A stretch of 44,178 nt of DNA from the IMG/VR virus record IMGVR_UViG_3300049215_000149, positions 1 to 44,178 of that record. One strand, written 5' to 3'. Both the position numbers and the translations under genes were made by a program. Shown piece after piece: positions 1-8,759 of this stretch; position 1 is the stretch's first letter; each line of letters starts with the position of its first letter. Below the pieces are notes generated by a model, which saw only the letters and a list, made by a program, of their open reading frames with translations, had not been told where the DNA came from and searched no databases. This DNA is from a virus.

Positions 1-196
1 TGAGAGCAGGCCTGCATACGTCAACGACTCTGCCGCCCAGCAAGCGGCAACCATTCGAGCGCTACGAGTGCATCATCCCGGCCGATTGGCAGCCGGGGAA
101 ACCCGTGGAGTAAAGGGAATGGCGGAAAATCTGGCGCACGCCGAGAGTAACAGCGGCGTGATCGACAAGGGTGCGCTCCAGCGATTCGTCGAGCGG
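1..196. repeat. Terminal overlap, left copy
   Basis: These bases match 43983-44178 except at three positions: 11 (c here, a there) and 68-69 (gt here, aa there). The simplest reading is assembly overlap of a circular or circularly permuted genome, which fits headful packaging. The mismatches change one residue (Cys here, Ser in the right copy) of the small protein that crosses the join. They could be population variants or sequencing errors at the contig end. Confidence 0.9.
3..113 (+). CDS. 3' part of the 67-aa protein crossing the join
   Basis: This is the last 36 codons of the small protein read in full at 43892-44095. The frame runs from codon aga at 3 to the stop taa at 111-113. The stop is followed after five bases by the start of the GapR-like gene, so the two belong to one transcription unit. 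This copy differs from the right-hand one by one residue (Cys for Ser before IIPADW). Function unknown. Confidence 0.75.
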   Translation, partial: RAGLHTSTTLPPSKRQPFERYECIIPADWQPGKPVE

Positions 197-373
197 CTGG
201 AGGTGATCGACGAAGAACTGTCGGGGCTCCGCGAGGACCGCAAGGAGATTGTGAAGGCCACGATGGACGCCTACCGTTCGGCGCTCGGCATGCTGTCGGA
301 CACCCCGCTCGGCGAGGCGGCCGTTGTCGAGATGAGGGATCTGCGCGGTCGTGCCCGGCCTCCTCGCGATTGA
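119..373 (+). CDS. GapR-like (DUF2312) small coiled-coil protein, apparently lacking the central segment
   Basis: An 84-residue protein. The start at 119 follows the Shine-Dalgarno-like aaaggg at 113-117; an upstream in-frame ATG at 68 would overlap the preceding gene. Residues about 16-43 form an amphipathic helix (LQRFVERLEVIDEEL) that resembles the first helix of GapR/DUF2312, an alphaproteobacterial protein that encircles overtwisted DNA. The later stretch DAYRSALGML resembles the GapR C-terminus. The 30 or so residues normally between them, including the basic GNGFD...RK region, appear to be absent. It overlaps the resolvase gene by 23 bases. The GapR assignment comes from remembered family features. 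A generic coiled-coil protein is the alternative. Confidence 0.6.
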   Translation: MAENLAHAESNSGVIDKGALQRFVERLEVIDEELSGLREDRKEIVKATMDAYRSALGMLSDTPLGEAAVVEMRDLRGRARPPRD

Positions 374-977
374 CCCGGCAACAATTTGCGGCTGGGCATT
401 CTGCCGGCCGGGCGAGCGCCCCGTATGGGGCTCGCAGCGCATGGGGAGGAAGGTGGGATGCTCGCTCGGGGAGTCGCTGGCGTTCTTCGAGCGGTTCCTT
501 GACGAGCACATTGAGTCGGGCGATCCCGACCATATCGTGTTCGAGGCGCCCTACATCCCGATTGCACAGCAGCCCCGCTTTGCCAAGGCCGGCACCGCGG
601 TGGCGCGCGCACCGGTGATCCCGATGAACGCGGAAACCGTCAAAAAGCTGATGTGTCTTGCCGGACTGATCGAGAAGGCTGGCTTCACGCACAGCATCCC
701 GGTCCAGGAAGCGACTGCCGGGCAGATAGCGAAGTTCTTTACCGGGCAAGCGCGCTGGGGCGGCCGAGAGGCCAAGAAGGCCGCGACGATGCGGGTATGC
801 AGGTCCGGCGGCTACGACGTGAAGGACGACAACGAGGCGGACGCGCTGGCGCTGCTGATGTACGCGGAGGCGACGCTTTACCCGCAGGCGGCGCGGTCAC
901 GGCCCGCGTGGTCGCCGCTCATTCCCCCGGATATGTCATCTCAGGCGGGCGCAGCAGCACGTTCACGCCGATCGTGA
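351..977 (+). CDS. RuvC-like Holliday-junction resolvase (RNase H fold)
   Basis: A 208-residue protein starting at GTG 351 inside the end of the previous gene. The RuvC-type acidic residues are visible: Asp8 in LLAIDPATICGWA, Glu65 in HIVFEAPYIP, and Asp160/Asp164 in DDNEADALALL. Length and motif spacing fit phage and bacterial RuvC-like nucleases. These cut four-way junctions, and in phages they resolve recombination intermediates or branched DNA before packaging. RecT and a RecA-fold ATPase lie on the opposite strand, so recombination-dependent replication is likely. The 3' end overlaps the end of the converging ATPase gene by 59 bases. The low-complexity C-terminus after about residue 180 lies largely in that overlap. 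Confidence 0.8.
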   Translation: MPGLLAIDPATICGWAFCRPGERPVWGSQRMGRKVGCSLGESLAFFERFLDEHIESGDPDHIVFEAPYIPIAQQPRFAKAGTAVARAPVIPMNAETVKKLMCLAGLIEKAGFTHSIPVQEATAGQIAKFFTGQARWGGREAKKAATMRVCRSGGYDVKDDNEADALALLMYAEATLYPQAARSRPAWSPLIPPDMSSQAGAAARSRRS

Positions 978-2085
978 CGCGCACCAGCCGGCCGTCGCCC
1001 ACGAGCCGGTCCTGCACCTTGACGAGCGCGCTGTCCGGGTAACGCTGGAAGCCGGGCAGCGCCTTCACGGCCCTTGGTAGCGACCATCGCTTGGTCGGGC
1101 TCGCATGGATTGCAGCGCCATCGAGGATCAGCGATTTAACCGCGGCGAGCACCTGCAGCTCGAATTCGAGTTGGCCGAAAAAATCGTGCCGCGGCGGCTC
1201 GACCTCGGCGTTGTTGCCGATGAATGTCTGGCTCTCGCTATCCCAGCGGAGAGGCAGCTCAAGCGGAGCGTCTTCGCCGAGGTTTCCCTTGATCCGGGTC
1301 AGCATGCGCTCGCCGCGGCTCTCATAGGACAGCGGGTCGTAGTGCGCTGGCCGGGTGAGGTGCAGGTGCGCGCGGGGCTTTGACGACCACTCGTTGCAGC
1401 CGGCCCAAGTCTCGCTCTGATCCTTGGGCGGGTGGACGGTCAGGATCACGGCGCCCTCGCGCTGGGCGGCCCAGCCCGTCAGCCAGACCAGGAAGTCGAT
1501 CGCGATAAACGGGTTGTTGGCGCTGCCCTGGAGCACGTCCGAGCGGGTGTCGAGGACGAGGAGTTGCGCCCCGAACAAATCCAGCTTGGGAGCGAGCCAG
1601 TCATGCCAGAGCGGGGTTTCCTGGCCGCGCTCCTCGCCAATCGCCCGATATCTTCGCAGGAACGAAAACTTGCCGTGGCCGCTGCGGACATGAACATCGC
1701 TCTCGATATCGGCCGGGTCGGCTTGAAGCCGTTCGAGTATCCGGTCGCGGCGCCATAGCAGCACGCGAGCCGGGTCTTCGCAGAACATTCCGAAGCCGCG
1801 CAACTTGGTGGTCTCGCGCCCGAGCCATGGCCGGCCGAGCGCCGAGCTTATGAGCAGGTCCATCAGCAGGGAGGATTTGCCGAGGGATTTGTTGCCCGAG
1901 AACAGGCAGACGCTGCCGACCGGGATGAGCCCGTCGACCAGCCACTCGACCGGCGGCTCCGAGCCGAGACGGGCGGTCGAGAGGTCGAGGATTTCTTCGT
2001 CAGCGAACGGATTTGGGCGGGGCTTGAGCCTGACAACATTGTCTTCGGGAAACGGGTCGGGACCGAGGAGCGGGTCAAAGGGCAT
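919..2085 (-). CDS. AAA/RecA-fold ATPase, RepA-like helicase or recombination mediator
   Basis: A 388-residue protein and the last gene of the leftward early operon. It has a Walker A motif at residues 64-71 (GNKSLGKS), a Walker B at about 175-179 (LLVLD) and a sensor-like stretch VILTVHPPKD near residue 213. This order is typical of AAA_25/RepA-like ATPases, hexameric helicases related to plasmid RSF1010 RepA and to phage Sak4-type proteins. With no phage polymerase or primase in the genome, it is the best candidate for the replication helicase or for a partner of RecT. The start codon lies inside the end of the upstream gene (11-base overlap). Whether it acts as helicase or single-strand annealing partner cannot be told from sequence alone. 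Confidence 0.75.
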   Translation of the reverse strand: MPFDPLLGPDPFPEDNVVRLKPRPNPFADEEILDLSTARLGSEPPVEWLVDGLIPVGSVCLFSGNKSLGKSSLLMDLLISSALGRPWLGRETTKLRGFGMFCEDPARVLLWRRDRILERLQADPADIESDVHVRSGHGKFSFLRRYRAIGEERGQETPLWHDWLAPKLDLFGAQLLVLDTRSDVLQGSANNPFIAIDFLVWLTGWAAQREGAVILTVHPPKDQSETWAGCNEWSSKPRAHLHLTRPAHYDPLSYESRGERMLTRIKGNLGEDAPLELPLRWDSESQTFIGNNAEVEPPRHDFFGQLEFELQVLAAVKSLILDGAAIHASPTKRWSLPRAVKALPGFQRYPDSALVKVQDRLVGDGRLVRVTIGVNVLLRPPEMTYPGE

Positions 2086-2524
2086 GCCGCAGCCTCACGA
2101 GCCCGGTCGCGCCAGCCCGAAGCCAGGTCAACGGGTCCGGGTGAACGGGAACGGGGAACGGATCAAACTCTCGCGGCTCGCGGCATCCGAGCCAGCCGGC
2201 AGCACCGATGCGGCGCAGATACGTGCCCGGCCGATCCGGTCGCCACACCACCAAATCCAGAATGTCGCCGTAGAGCAGCGTCCCTTCCGGATCGACCGTC
2301 TCCGGGCTGTCGGATAGATCGGCGCGGCAGGGTGTGACATAGGCAAGACGCCCGGCCATCGCGGGCTCGTACAGGCCACCCGGCAGCCGCTCGATCCGTT
2401 CAAGCCCGACGAAGCTCGCCATAATGAGCCCACGCGGGATGCCGGCAGCGTCGAGCGCCTCGCAATACGGGCGGCTCAGCCGGCGATAGGCGAGGTCAAA
2501 CTCGCCGTCGAGGTCTACGCGCAC
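2075..2524 (-). CDS. Conserved-looking early protein, unknown function
   Basis: A 149-residue soluble protein just upstream of the ATPase, with an 11-base overlap that suggests translational coupling. I do not recognise the family. It has the stretch GLIMASFVGLERIERLPGG near residue 33, and a middle segment (TLLYGDILDLVVWRPDRPG) that looks like a beta-rich domain. There is no signal peptide, membrane segment or clear catalytic motif. Composition and codon use match the neighbouring early genes. Its place beside the ATPase suggests a role in replication or recombination, but nothing in the sequence proves it. Confidence 0.65.
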   Translation of the reverse strand: MRVDLDGEFDLAYRRLSRPYCEALDAAGIPRGLIMASFVGLERIERLPGGLYEPAMAGRLAYVTPCRADLSDSPETVDPEGTLLYGDILDLVVWRPDRPGTYLRRIGAAGWLGCREPREFDPFPVPVHPDPLTWLRAGATGLVRLRHAL

Positions 2525-2527
2525 GGC

Positions 2528-2590
2528 TCAGCGCCCGCGCATCATCTCGACGTTGACAATTCGTGAATTGTTCTGCAAAAGGCTGGTCAT
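2528..2590 (-). CDS. Possible 20-aa peptide
   Basis: A short frame with ATG at 2590-2588, a modest GGGGA upstream, and its stop just before the start of the 149-residue gene. It would encode MTSLLQNNSRIVNVEMMRGR. It fills the only clear gap in this part of the operon. It could be a real small peptide, a leader, or chance. No family is recognisable. Confidence 0.25.
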   Translation of the reverse strand: MTSLLQNNSRIVNVEMMRGR

Positions 2591-2668
2591 TCGATCGTCC
2601 CCAACGTTCGACCCCGCGGGTCGCCGAGTCCCCCAACCCGGCGGCCCGCACCCCCAAAGCCAATTCAC

Positions 2669-2875
2669 CTACGATCCGGGCCGGAAGTCAACGCCGGCCC
2701 ACGGGTCAGCTGGTTCCGGCTCTGCGGCGGCGGCCCTGGCGACGGCACGCAGCGCCCGCAGTTTTTCCCGACGCTTTTTATCCCAACGTGCGGCAGCCGC
2801 TTTGCCCTTCTCGGTCTTGCGATACCGCGCGACCGCGGCGAGTTGCAGGTGATGATTTGACGGCGCGTAGCTCAT
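2669..2875 (-). CDS. Small basic early protein
   Basis: A 68-residue protein whose ATG overlaps the stop of recT (ATGA at 2872-2875), so it is probably translated by re-initiation. The middle is rich in Lys, Arg and Ala (YRKTEKGKAAAARWDKKRREK), predicted helical and strongly basic, which suggests nucleic-acid binding. The C-terminus is acidic and proline-containing. Coupling to recT suggests a recombination accessory role. This is inference, since no family is recognised. Confidence 0.6.
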   Translation of the reverse strand: MSYAPSNHHLQLAAVARYRKTEKGKAAAARWDKKRREKLRALRAVARAAAAEPEPADPWAGVDFRPGS

Positions 2876-4428
2876 TTCGGCGGGACCTGCAGCCGCAGCA
2901 TCCTGGCGCGGCGGTCGTAATCGAACGATTGCGCCTGCGCCGGCAAGGCACTCTCGTACCGCTCGATCTCGGCTTTGTTCGCGCCATAGAAGATCGCGAG
3001 GTCGGGCACGGTCTGAATTTGGTCAGCGCGCTCGTCGAACCGCTCGCGCCATAGGCCGAAATCCGGGTATTTCGGACCCGGCGGGATCGGGATCGCCGCC
3101 GTCTCGAACAGGCCGGGCGCATCCCCCGGAGCCGGAGACGAACCGGCTTGCTCCGGGGGACGATCAGCCGGCGGCTGATTGCGTGGCATACGGCGAGCGG
3201 CGGCGGGCGCTGGTGGCGATATTTGGGTTCCGCCGGCCAAGGGGGCCTCGGCAGCCTTAGGCTCACCAGCGGGCTTCCCAGGCGATTTCATCGCGGCCAG
3301 ACGATCGGCGTGCAGCGTCATGATCTCGGTCGCGTGATATTCCTCGCCAGCCCGGAACATCTCCTTGACCATCTCCGCGCCGTTCTCCCAGATGGCTTCC
3401 ATCTCGGCGACGGTTTTTGCGGCCTCCAGCGCCGCGCGGTAAGCTTGGGCCGCATCGGCGACGTGCGCAAATTCGTGTATTTCGCCATCGGCGGTCGCGA
3501 AGGCGTAAATGCGAGGGTCGGCCCGATTACCGGCTTTCACATCGACGGCATCGCTGCCGCCGGGAGCGCCACCGGATCTCTGCCCATCGGGCCTTTCGAC
3601 ACCCTCGCTTGCCGCGGGGAGGGGCGCTCCATCGGAAACTGTGTCGGTGAAATCCTCGCGGCGCGGGCGCGGCGGCGGCAAGGGCAGAACTTCCTCAGCC
3701 TCATCAATCCGCCGGAACAGCGCCTCCATCTCTGAGCCGTTCGGGGCTTGCTTCGAGGCTCGGCGCATTACCGTCTTGCGCCACATCTCGGCCTCGCTCT
3801 TCGCCCACGGGCTCGACTGGTTCACGTTGCCGGCGCGATCTTTGTAAGACTTCGAGTAACTGTCGCGGATCAGGTTGAGTTCTCGCGCCGACATCACTTC
3901 GCGTATTGTCTCGCCGTTTTTTAGTTTGATGATCGCGTAGGCCCCGACCGGCTGACCCGGCTCCTGGTCGATAGCTGCGGGCGTGTGCTCGATGCGCGGG
4001 TCCTCGCCCTTGGCGTAATGGAAATGGTCATTGCTGTAGACCACTTCCGCGGTCGCGGACAGCACTTCGCCGGTATTCCGCATGCGCTTGCGAATGCCGG
4101 CGATCATCGGGATATAGGTAACGCGTTTCACCCACTCGTTGTTGACCTGCGTGTTGTAGATTTCGAGATGCGCTTCGCGGTCGTCGGGATAGAGCCCGTC
4201 ATGAGCGCACTTGACACATGCCGTGAAGAGCGACCGTCGGTCAGCGCGGGCGAGGTTCGGGTTCTGATTGACGGCGGTTATGACCACCCGCTTGAACCGA
4301 TCGAGCGGGATGTGGTCCGGCAGCGCATCGGCAAGGCTCGGCGCGTAGATTTCGAGCGCCTGGTCGAAGGGCAGCGTCTGCAAATCCTGGTTGCTGGCGC
4401 GGGCCGGCAGCTTGGTGTCGTCAGGCAT
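2872..4428 (-). CDS. recT: RecT-family single-strand annealing protein with a long C-terminal extension
   Basis: A 518-residue protein. The start at 4428 is chosen because its ATG overlaps the stop of the upstream Cys-rich gene, with GGGA just before it; a longer frame reaches 4515. Residues about 20-230 carry RecT features: RFKRVVITAVNQNPNL, CAHDGLYPDDREAHLEIY, and the core VTYIPMIAGIRKRMRNTG, then the region ending RRASKQAPNGSEM. RecT anneals complementary single strands and promotes strand exchange, usually with an exonuclease; no exonuclease is recognisable here. Typical RecT is about 270-300 residues. The extra 290 residues are a proline-rich linker plus two alpha-helical segments (about 325-375 and 460-510), probably protein-interaction domains. 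Confidence 0.85.
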   Translation of the reverse strand: MPDDTKLPARASNQDLQTLPFDQALEIYAPSLADALPDHIPLDRFKRVVITAVNQNPNLARADRRSLFTACVKCAHDGLYPDDREAHLEIYNTQVNNEWVKRVTYIPMIAGIRKRMRNTGEVLSATAEVVYSNDHFHYAKGEDPRIEHTPAAIDQEPGQPVGAYAIIKLKNGETIREVMSARELNLIRDSYSKSYKDRAGNVNQSSPWAKSEAEMWRKTVMRRASKQAPNGSEMEALFRRIDEAEEVLPLPPPRPRREDFTDTVSDGAPLPAASEGVERPDGQRSGGAPGGSDAVDVKAGNRADPRIYAFATADGEIHEFAHVADAAQAYRAALEAAKTVAEMEAIWENGAEMVKEMFRAGEEYHATEIMTLHADRLAAMKSPGKPAGEPKAAEAPLAGGTQISPPAPAAARRMPRNQPPADRPPEQAGSSPAPGDAPGLFETAAIPIPPGPKYPDFGLWRERFDERADQIQTVPDLAIFYGANKAEIERYESALPAQAQSFDYDRRARMLRLQVPPK

Positions 4429-4582
4429 TGTCCCATCCCATATCGCGGTCGAGTTGATCGTGGGCTTCCTCTCGCTGCTGAGACGCAATGTCACGAGCGG
4501 CTCGGTCGCATTCACGTGACCCGCAAGTATCGAGTGGATCGTAATCGCAATTAAAGCAATGCCGCATCCGTCCGGGCATCAT
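4421..4582 (-). CDS. Small cysteine-rich, zinc-ribbon-like protein
   Basis: A 53-residue protein between two ATGA-type junctions: its ATG overlaps the stop of the upstream gene (4579-4582) and its stop overlaps the recT start. An N-terminal cluster CFNCDYDPLDTCGSREC gives a C-x2-C...C-x4-C pattern that suits a small zinc-binding knuckle. The C-terminal half is helical and acidic (QQREEAHDQLDRDMGW). Position next to recT suggests an accessory recombination role. A GTG 12 codons upstream is a less likely start. Confidence 0.65.
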   Translation of the reverse strand: MMPGRMRHCFNCDYDPLDTCGSRECDRAARDIASQQREEAHDQLDRDMGWDNA

Positions 4583-5406
4583 CGCACCTGTGAGGTTGTG
4601 TTTTCGTAAATCCGGCACCCGCGAAGTTCGCGACCGCCGGCGCGGATGAATGAACGCACCGCCTTCTCGATCGCGTCCAGCGCCAGGTGCGGCCGCAACG
4701 CTTCGAGATCGATCGCGCCGCGGTCGAGATCGGCGAAATCCCAGAACGTCCGCAGGCTTGCGACGGCCCCGAGGTCAGAACGCTGGCGGCTCATCTCTGC
4801 CGCGTTGGCATCGGCTGCCCTGGCGGCAACCTCCGCATCGGCTGCGGCCTCGCCAGCGGCGCGCTCGGCCAATATTGCTGCGGCCAGGTCGTCCTCGGTA
4901 CGCATCTCCGCCAGCGCTACTGCGGCTTCGCGGGCCAGCTTGGCGGCTTCCTCACGCTTGGCCTGTTCCTCGGCCTCGCGGCGCCGGCGCTCGGCAGCAG
5001 CAACCTCGCGCTGGTAGGTCGTCAGTCGGCCCTCGACGATGCGCTTGCTGCGGTCGAGCGGTTCCGTGATCGCCTTAAACGTGCCATCGATCAGCCGGCC
5101 GCCCTCAAGGAAAGGCTCTTTGCGCGCGACGCGATCGGCCTCGGCGTTCTTGACGCACGCCATTATGAGCTTGATCAGGTCGGCGACCCGCCGCGCTGTG
5201 TCGTCGTCGGTGATCTCGATCGGACACCGGGCTACGGACCCGAGCAGTTCATCCCGGCGGTCGGCGAGTGTTTCAATCTCTGCCAGCAGGTATTCCCGCA
5301 TTGCCGCGGCGTCGAGCGTGACACGGCCCTTGTCATCGAGCGCGAGCCAGCCGACCGGGCGGTTGTGGCCAATGCCGGGCTCGAGGTCGGCAAAGTCGTT
5401 GATCAT
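4579..5406 (-). CDS. RecT-neighbour coiled-coil protein with GIGHNRP motif
   Basis: A 275-residue protein. The start at 5406 has a strong upstream GAGAGGGAAG; the frame is open much further upstream, but there it is only a shadow of the 132-residue gene. The N-terminus carries the motif GIGHNRP, seen in many alphaproteobacterial phage early proteins. Residues about 120-185 form a long Lys/Arg/Glu/Ala-rich coiled coil (TYQREVAAAERRRREAEEQ). The C-terminus has a conserved-looking block (AVASLRTFWDF, LDAIEKAVRSFIRAGGREL). Proteins of this build commonly sit beside RecT genes and are thought to help recombination. Exact activity is unknown. Confidence 0.7.
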   Translation of the reverse strand: MINDFADLEPGIGHNRPVGWLALDDKGRVTLDAAAMREYLLAEIETLADRRDELLGSVARCPIEITDDDTARRVADLIKLIMACVKNAEADRVARKEPFLEGGRLIDGTFKAITEPLDRSKRIVEGRLTTYQREVAAAERRRREAEEQAKREEAAKLAREAAVALAEMRTEDDLAAAILAERAAGEAAADAEVAARAADANAAEMSRQRSDLGAVASLRTFWDFADLDRGAIDLEALRPHLALDAIEKAVRSFIRAGGRELRGCRIYENTTSQVR

Positions 5407-5416
5407 AGCTTCCCTC

Positions 5417-5811
5417 TCAAAACGGTGGTGGCGCGGTGAACAGGTCAATCTGGCGCTTCGGCTGGGCCTGCGGCTCGGAAGGCGCATGCTGGCGAGACCA
5501 GCCAGCATCCGCACACCGGAAGCGGTAATCAGCCTCGGTCGTCTCCTCCCGCCGCCAGGCGCACCAGACATCGAGCGGGTCGCAGTCATCGCCGAGGATG
5601 TCGGCGACCAGCGGCAGGCAGAGCGGCGAGCGGTCGAGCAGGTTGTCGGGATTGCCCGGCTCATGGTCGAGCGGCCCGACGATCCGCGCGGCGATCCAGG
5701 GCCGGCCTTTGCCGAGGCAAATGAGATAATGGCCCGCGCGCATCTCACGGTTTTGGCTCGCATGATCGCGCACAGCGTCAGTGACCGCTTCGGCAAAGAG
5801 GCGGGCAAAAT

Positions 5812-5815
<4 letters not shown>
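5417..5815 (-). CDS. Early protein, unknown function
   Basis: A 132-residue protein whose ATG overlaps the stop of the DUF5131 gene (5812-5815). The N-terminal half is helical, then GHYLICLGKGRPWIAARIVGPLD, and the C-terminus ends in the tail QIDLFTAPPPF. That QxxLF-type end recalls beta-clamp-binding peptides (consensus QLxLF). I see no other motif. If the tail binds the host sliding clamp, the protein could act at replication forks; this part is inference. Confidence 0.6.
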
Positions 5816-6827
<1,012 letters not shown>

Positions 6828-6831
<4 letters not shown>

Positions 6832-7229
6832 TTCGGCGGCTCCGGCTGCGGCATCCAGTGCGTCACGACGCAGGATTCATTGTCCCAATCCCACTCGATC
6901 GCGATGCCACCGCGCATCCGCCATTCGCCCTCGCACCAGTGGCAGTTGCAGAAACGCTCGTCTGTCCCGCTTGGATGGAAAACGCGCCACAGGTCGATCA
7001 CGGTCCCGTCCCTGGGCGCGGTCTCGATCGGTCGCCACTGGGCCGGGATGCAAGAGCAGGCGCCGGGTGTGGGGCAGCCACGCGGCTCGATGCCGGCCCC
7101 GATAGCCGCCTCGCGCCGGCCCTCCTCGCGGGCGGCGGCGGCGGCAGCCGCGATAGCCACATCAAAGAGTCGCATCGCCTCCTCGCCGTGCGATTTAATT
7201 TCTAAGGCAAAGGATTCCCGGTCGATCAT
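6828..7229 (-). CDS. DUF551-like early protein
   Basis: A 133-residue protein with its start at 7229 overlapping the stop of the upstream gene (ATGA). After an Ala-rich helix (LFDVAIAAAAAAAREEG) comes WRPIETAPRDGTVIDLW, the signature of DUF551-type domains common in phage early genes. It is followed by several Cys/His residues (FCNCHWC...) and a C-terminal THWMPQPEPP, which also fits the DUF551 ending (WMPLPEPP). The family is small and of unknown function. Confidence 0.75.
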
Positions 7230-7681
7230 TGCTCGTCTCCGATCTTTCTGAATTCCAGGATCAGGTGATAGCGGGGCGTCTCGCCCCAGTTGACAGCACA
7301 GCACGGCAAGGCGCGATTAACCGCGGTCAGGTGGCCGATCTGCAGGTGCAGCGCCGCGATGCCGGCGAACACATAGCAGCTCGGGTTAGTCACGATCGCC
7401 GCCTGTACCTCGATCACGTCGGACGCCGGCGGCAACCAGGCGCTCGCTTCGCCGGGGTTCAGCCGCTCGATCCGAACGCCGCCCATTTCGTGGCCCTGCG
7501 CTGCCGGCGACTTGCGGACCCGCGCCAGGACGTTCCGCAGCGGCGTCCAGTCGCGCAACTCAGCCGCCCAGCGGTCGCCGTCGCGGGCAATGAATACGCC
7601 GGTCTCGAATAGTCCGACCTTCGACCGCAGGCTCGAAGCCAGCGACCAGAAGTCGAGGAACATGAGCGGGGTGAAATTCAA
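7226..7681 (-). CDS. Aspartyl/asparaginyl hydroxylase-like (cupin) protein, degenerate
   Basis: About 151 residues. I place the start at TTG 7681, which overlaps the upstream stop (TTGA); ATG 7663 and GTG 7705 are alternatives. The segment IERLNPGEASAWLPPAS...AIVTNPSCYVFAG...LQIGHLTAVNRALPCCAVNWGETPRYHLILEF follows, in order, the beta-hydroxylase pattern: R-L-x-P-G, HxD, T-N-P, N-N-R-x-x-H, NWG, R-x-H-L. The HxD position reads PAS and the distal histidine position reads Cys. Two of the three expected iron ligands are therefore missing, and catalysis by the usual mechanism is unlikely. It may be a binding-only relative. The family link is by remembered pattern. Confidence 0.5.
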   Translation of the reverse strand: MNFTPLMFLDFWSLASSLRSKVGLFETGVFIARDGDRWAAELRDWTPLRNVLARVRKSPAAQGHEMGGVRIERLNPGEASAWLPPASDVIEVQAAIVTNPSCYVFAGIAALHLQIGHLTAVNRALPCCAVNWGETPRYHLILEFRKIGDEQ

Positions 7682-7917
7682 TTTATCCGCCCGGACGGCG
7701 ACCACGGCGCGGCGCTGATTGCCATCATCTCGCGCGGAGCCAGCCGCATCAGCTTGATCGCGTGAAAGGGGATGCAGGTGTCATTCGTCCACAGCATCCC
7801 ATCGTTTCTGACGCGGATCAGCAATTGATGGAACGTCCCGGCCGGCGTCCCCACGTCGATCCGCGAGCCGTCAACCAAGAACACGGCCACGTTTTCGGTC
7901 GCTTCGTCGTCGGTCAT
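7678..7917 (-). CDS. Small early protein, beta-rich
   Basis: A 79-residue protein starting at 7917, where ATGA overlaps the end of the epimerase gene. The sequence (VAVFLVDGSRIDVGTPAGTFHQLLIRVRNDGMLWTNDTCIPF) looks like a compact beta-barrel or sheet domain. No family is recognised and no export signal is present. It is translationally coupled on both sides. Confidence 0.6.
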   Translation of the reverse strand: MTDDEATENVAVFLVDGSRIDVGTPAGTFHQLLIRVRNDGMLWTNDTCIPFHAIKLMRLAPREMMAISAAPWSPSGRIN

Positions 7918-8759
7918 CGGGACAACCAGCATTTCGTCGTTTCGACGATGTAGGGCAGCCTCGATTTTCCGGTCGGCTCCCAGCCGAAGGAATTGCAAGG
8001 GTTCGCGGCCGGAACATCTGAAATCTCGCCATCCCGGTCCCCCGGTATTTTGGCGATCGGGCCGCATTGCCGCTCGACTTCGGACAGCACTTCGTAGGTT
8101 CGGGTCAAACGGCCCGACCCAATATCGCAGGTTCCTCGCCACGATGTTTCGAGCGCCAGGCAAAACGCTTCGGCGACATCCTCGACATGCACGTAATCCC
8201 GGCGCGCATTGCCGTTGACGGCTAATTGCGAGCCCGTCAGCGCGGCCCGCACCGCCCGCGGGATCAAATGCGTTTCGATTAGCCGCTCCTCGCCGAGAGA
8301 CTCATCGGTGGCCGCGCCAGCCACGTTGAACAGGCGCAGCACAGTGGTCCGGTCTCGAGCCCAGCGCTGCAGAATAGCCTCGCCCATCATCTTCTGAGAT
8401 GCGTAGGGCGAACTCCCCGCGTCGTAGATGGCGCAGGACGAAGCGAATACGATCGGGACGCCACACAACAGCGCCAGGGTCTTCGTCGCCTCGACATTCG
8501 CCCGGTAATAGTCCCGGTGGCGCCGAAACGACTCCGCCACGATCGACCGCCCAGCCAGGTGAATGCAGGCCTCGATCTTGCCGAGATTGAGCCGCCCCAT
8601 GTCGCACACATCGCCGACAATCAACTCGCCCCAGCGCACTGCCGAGCGGTTGCCGGTCGAGAGGTTATCGAGGGTCACGGGATCGTGGCCTCGAGCGGCG
8701 AGCGCGCGACACACGAATGAGCCGATGTAGCCGGCCCCGCCTGTGACCAGCACTCTCAC
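7914..8759 (-). CDS. NAD-dependent epimerase/dehydratase (UDP-glucose 4-epimerase-like)
   Basis: A 281-residue short-chain dehydrogenase-type sugar-nucleotide epimerase. The NAD-binding motif GGAGYIG is at residues 7-13, followed by LDNLSTG, DVCD and IHLAG. The catalytic triad region reads FASSCAIYDAGSSPYASQK, with Tyr119 and Lys123 of YxxxK. NARRDYVHVEDVAEAFCLAL matches the substrate-domain block of GalE-type enzymes. The start is GTG 8759, which overlaps the stop of the upstream small membrane gene. It is somewhat shorter than cellular GalE (about 330 residues), mostly at the C-terminus. It probably alters nucleotide-sugar pools for surface glycans. It lies in an early operon and is GC-rich like its neighbours. 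Confidence 0.88.
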   Translation of the reverse strand: MRVLVTGGAGYIGSFVCRALAARGHDPVTLDNLSTGNRSAVRWGELIVGDVCDMGRLNLGKIEACIHLAGRSIVAESFRRHRDYYRANVEATKTLALLCGVPIVFASSCAIYDAGSSPYASQKMMGEAILQRWARDRTTVLRLFNVAGAATDESLGEERLIETHLIPRAVRAALTGSQLAVNGNARRDYVHVEDVAEAFCLALETSWRGTCDIGSGRLTRTYEVLSEVERQCGPIAKIPGDRDGEISDVPAANPCNSFGWEPTGKSRLPYIVETTKCWLSR

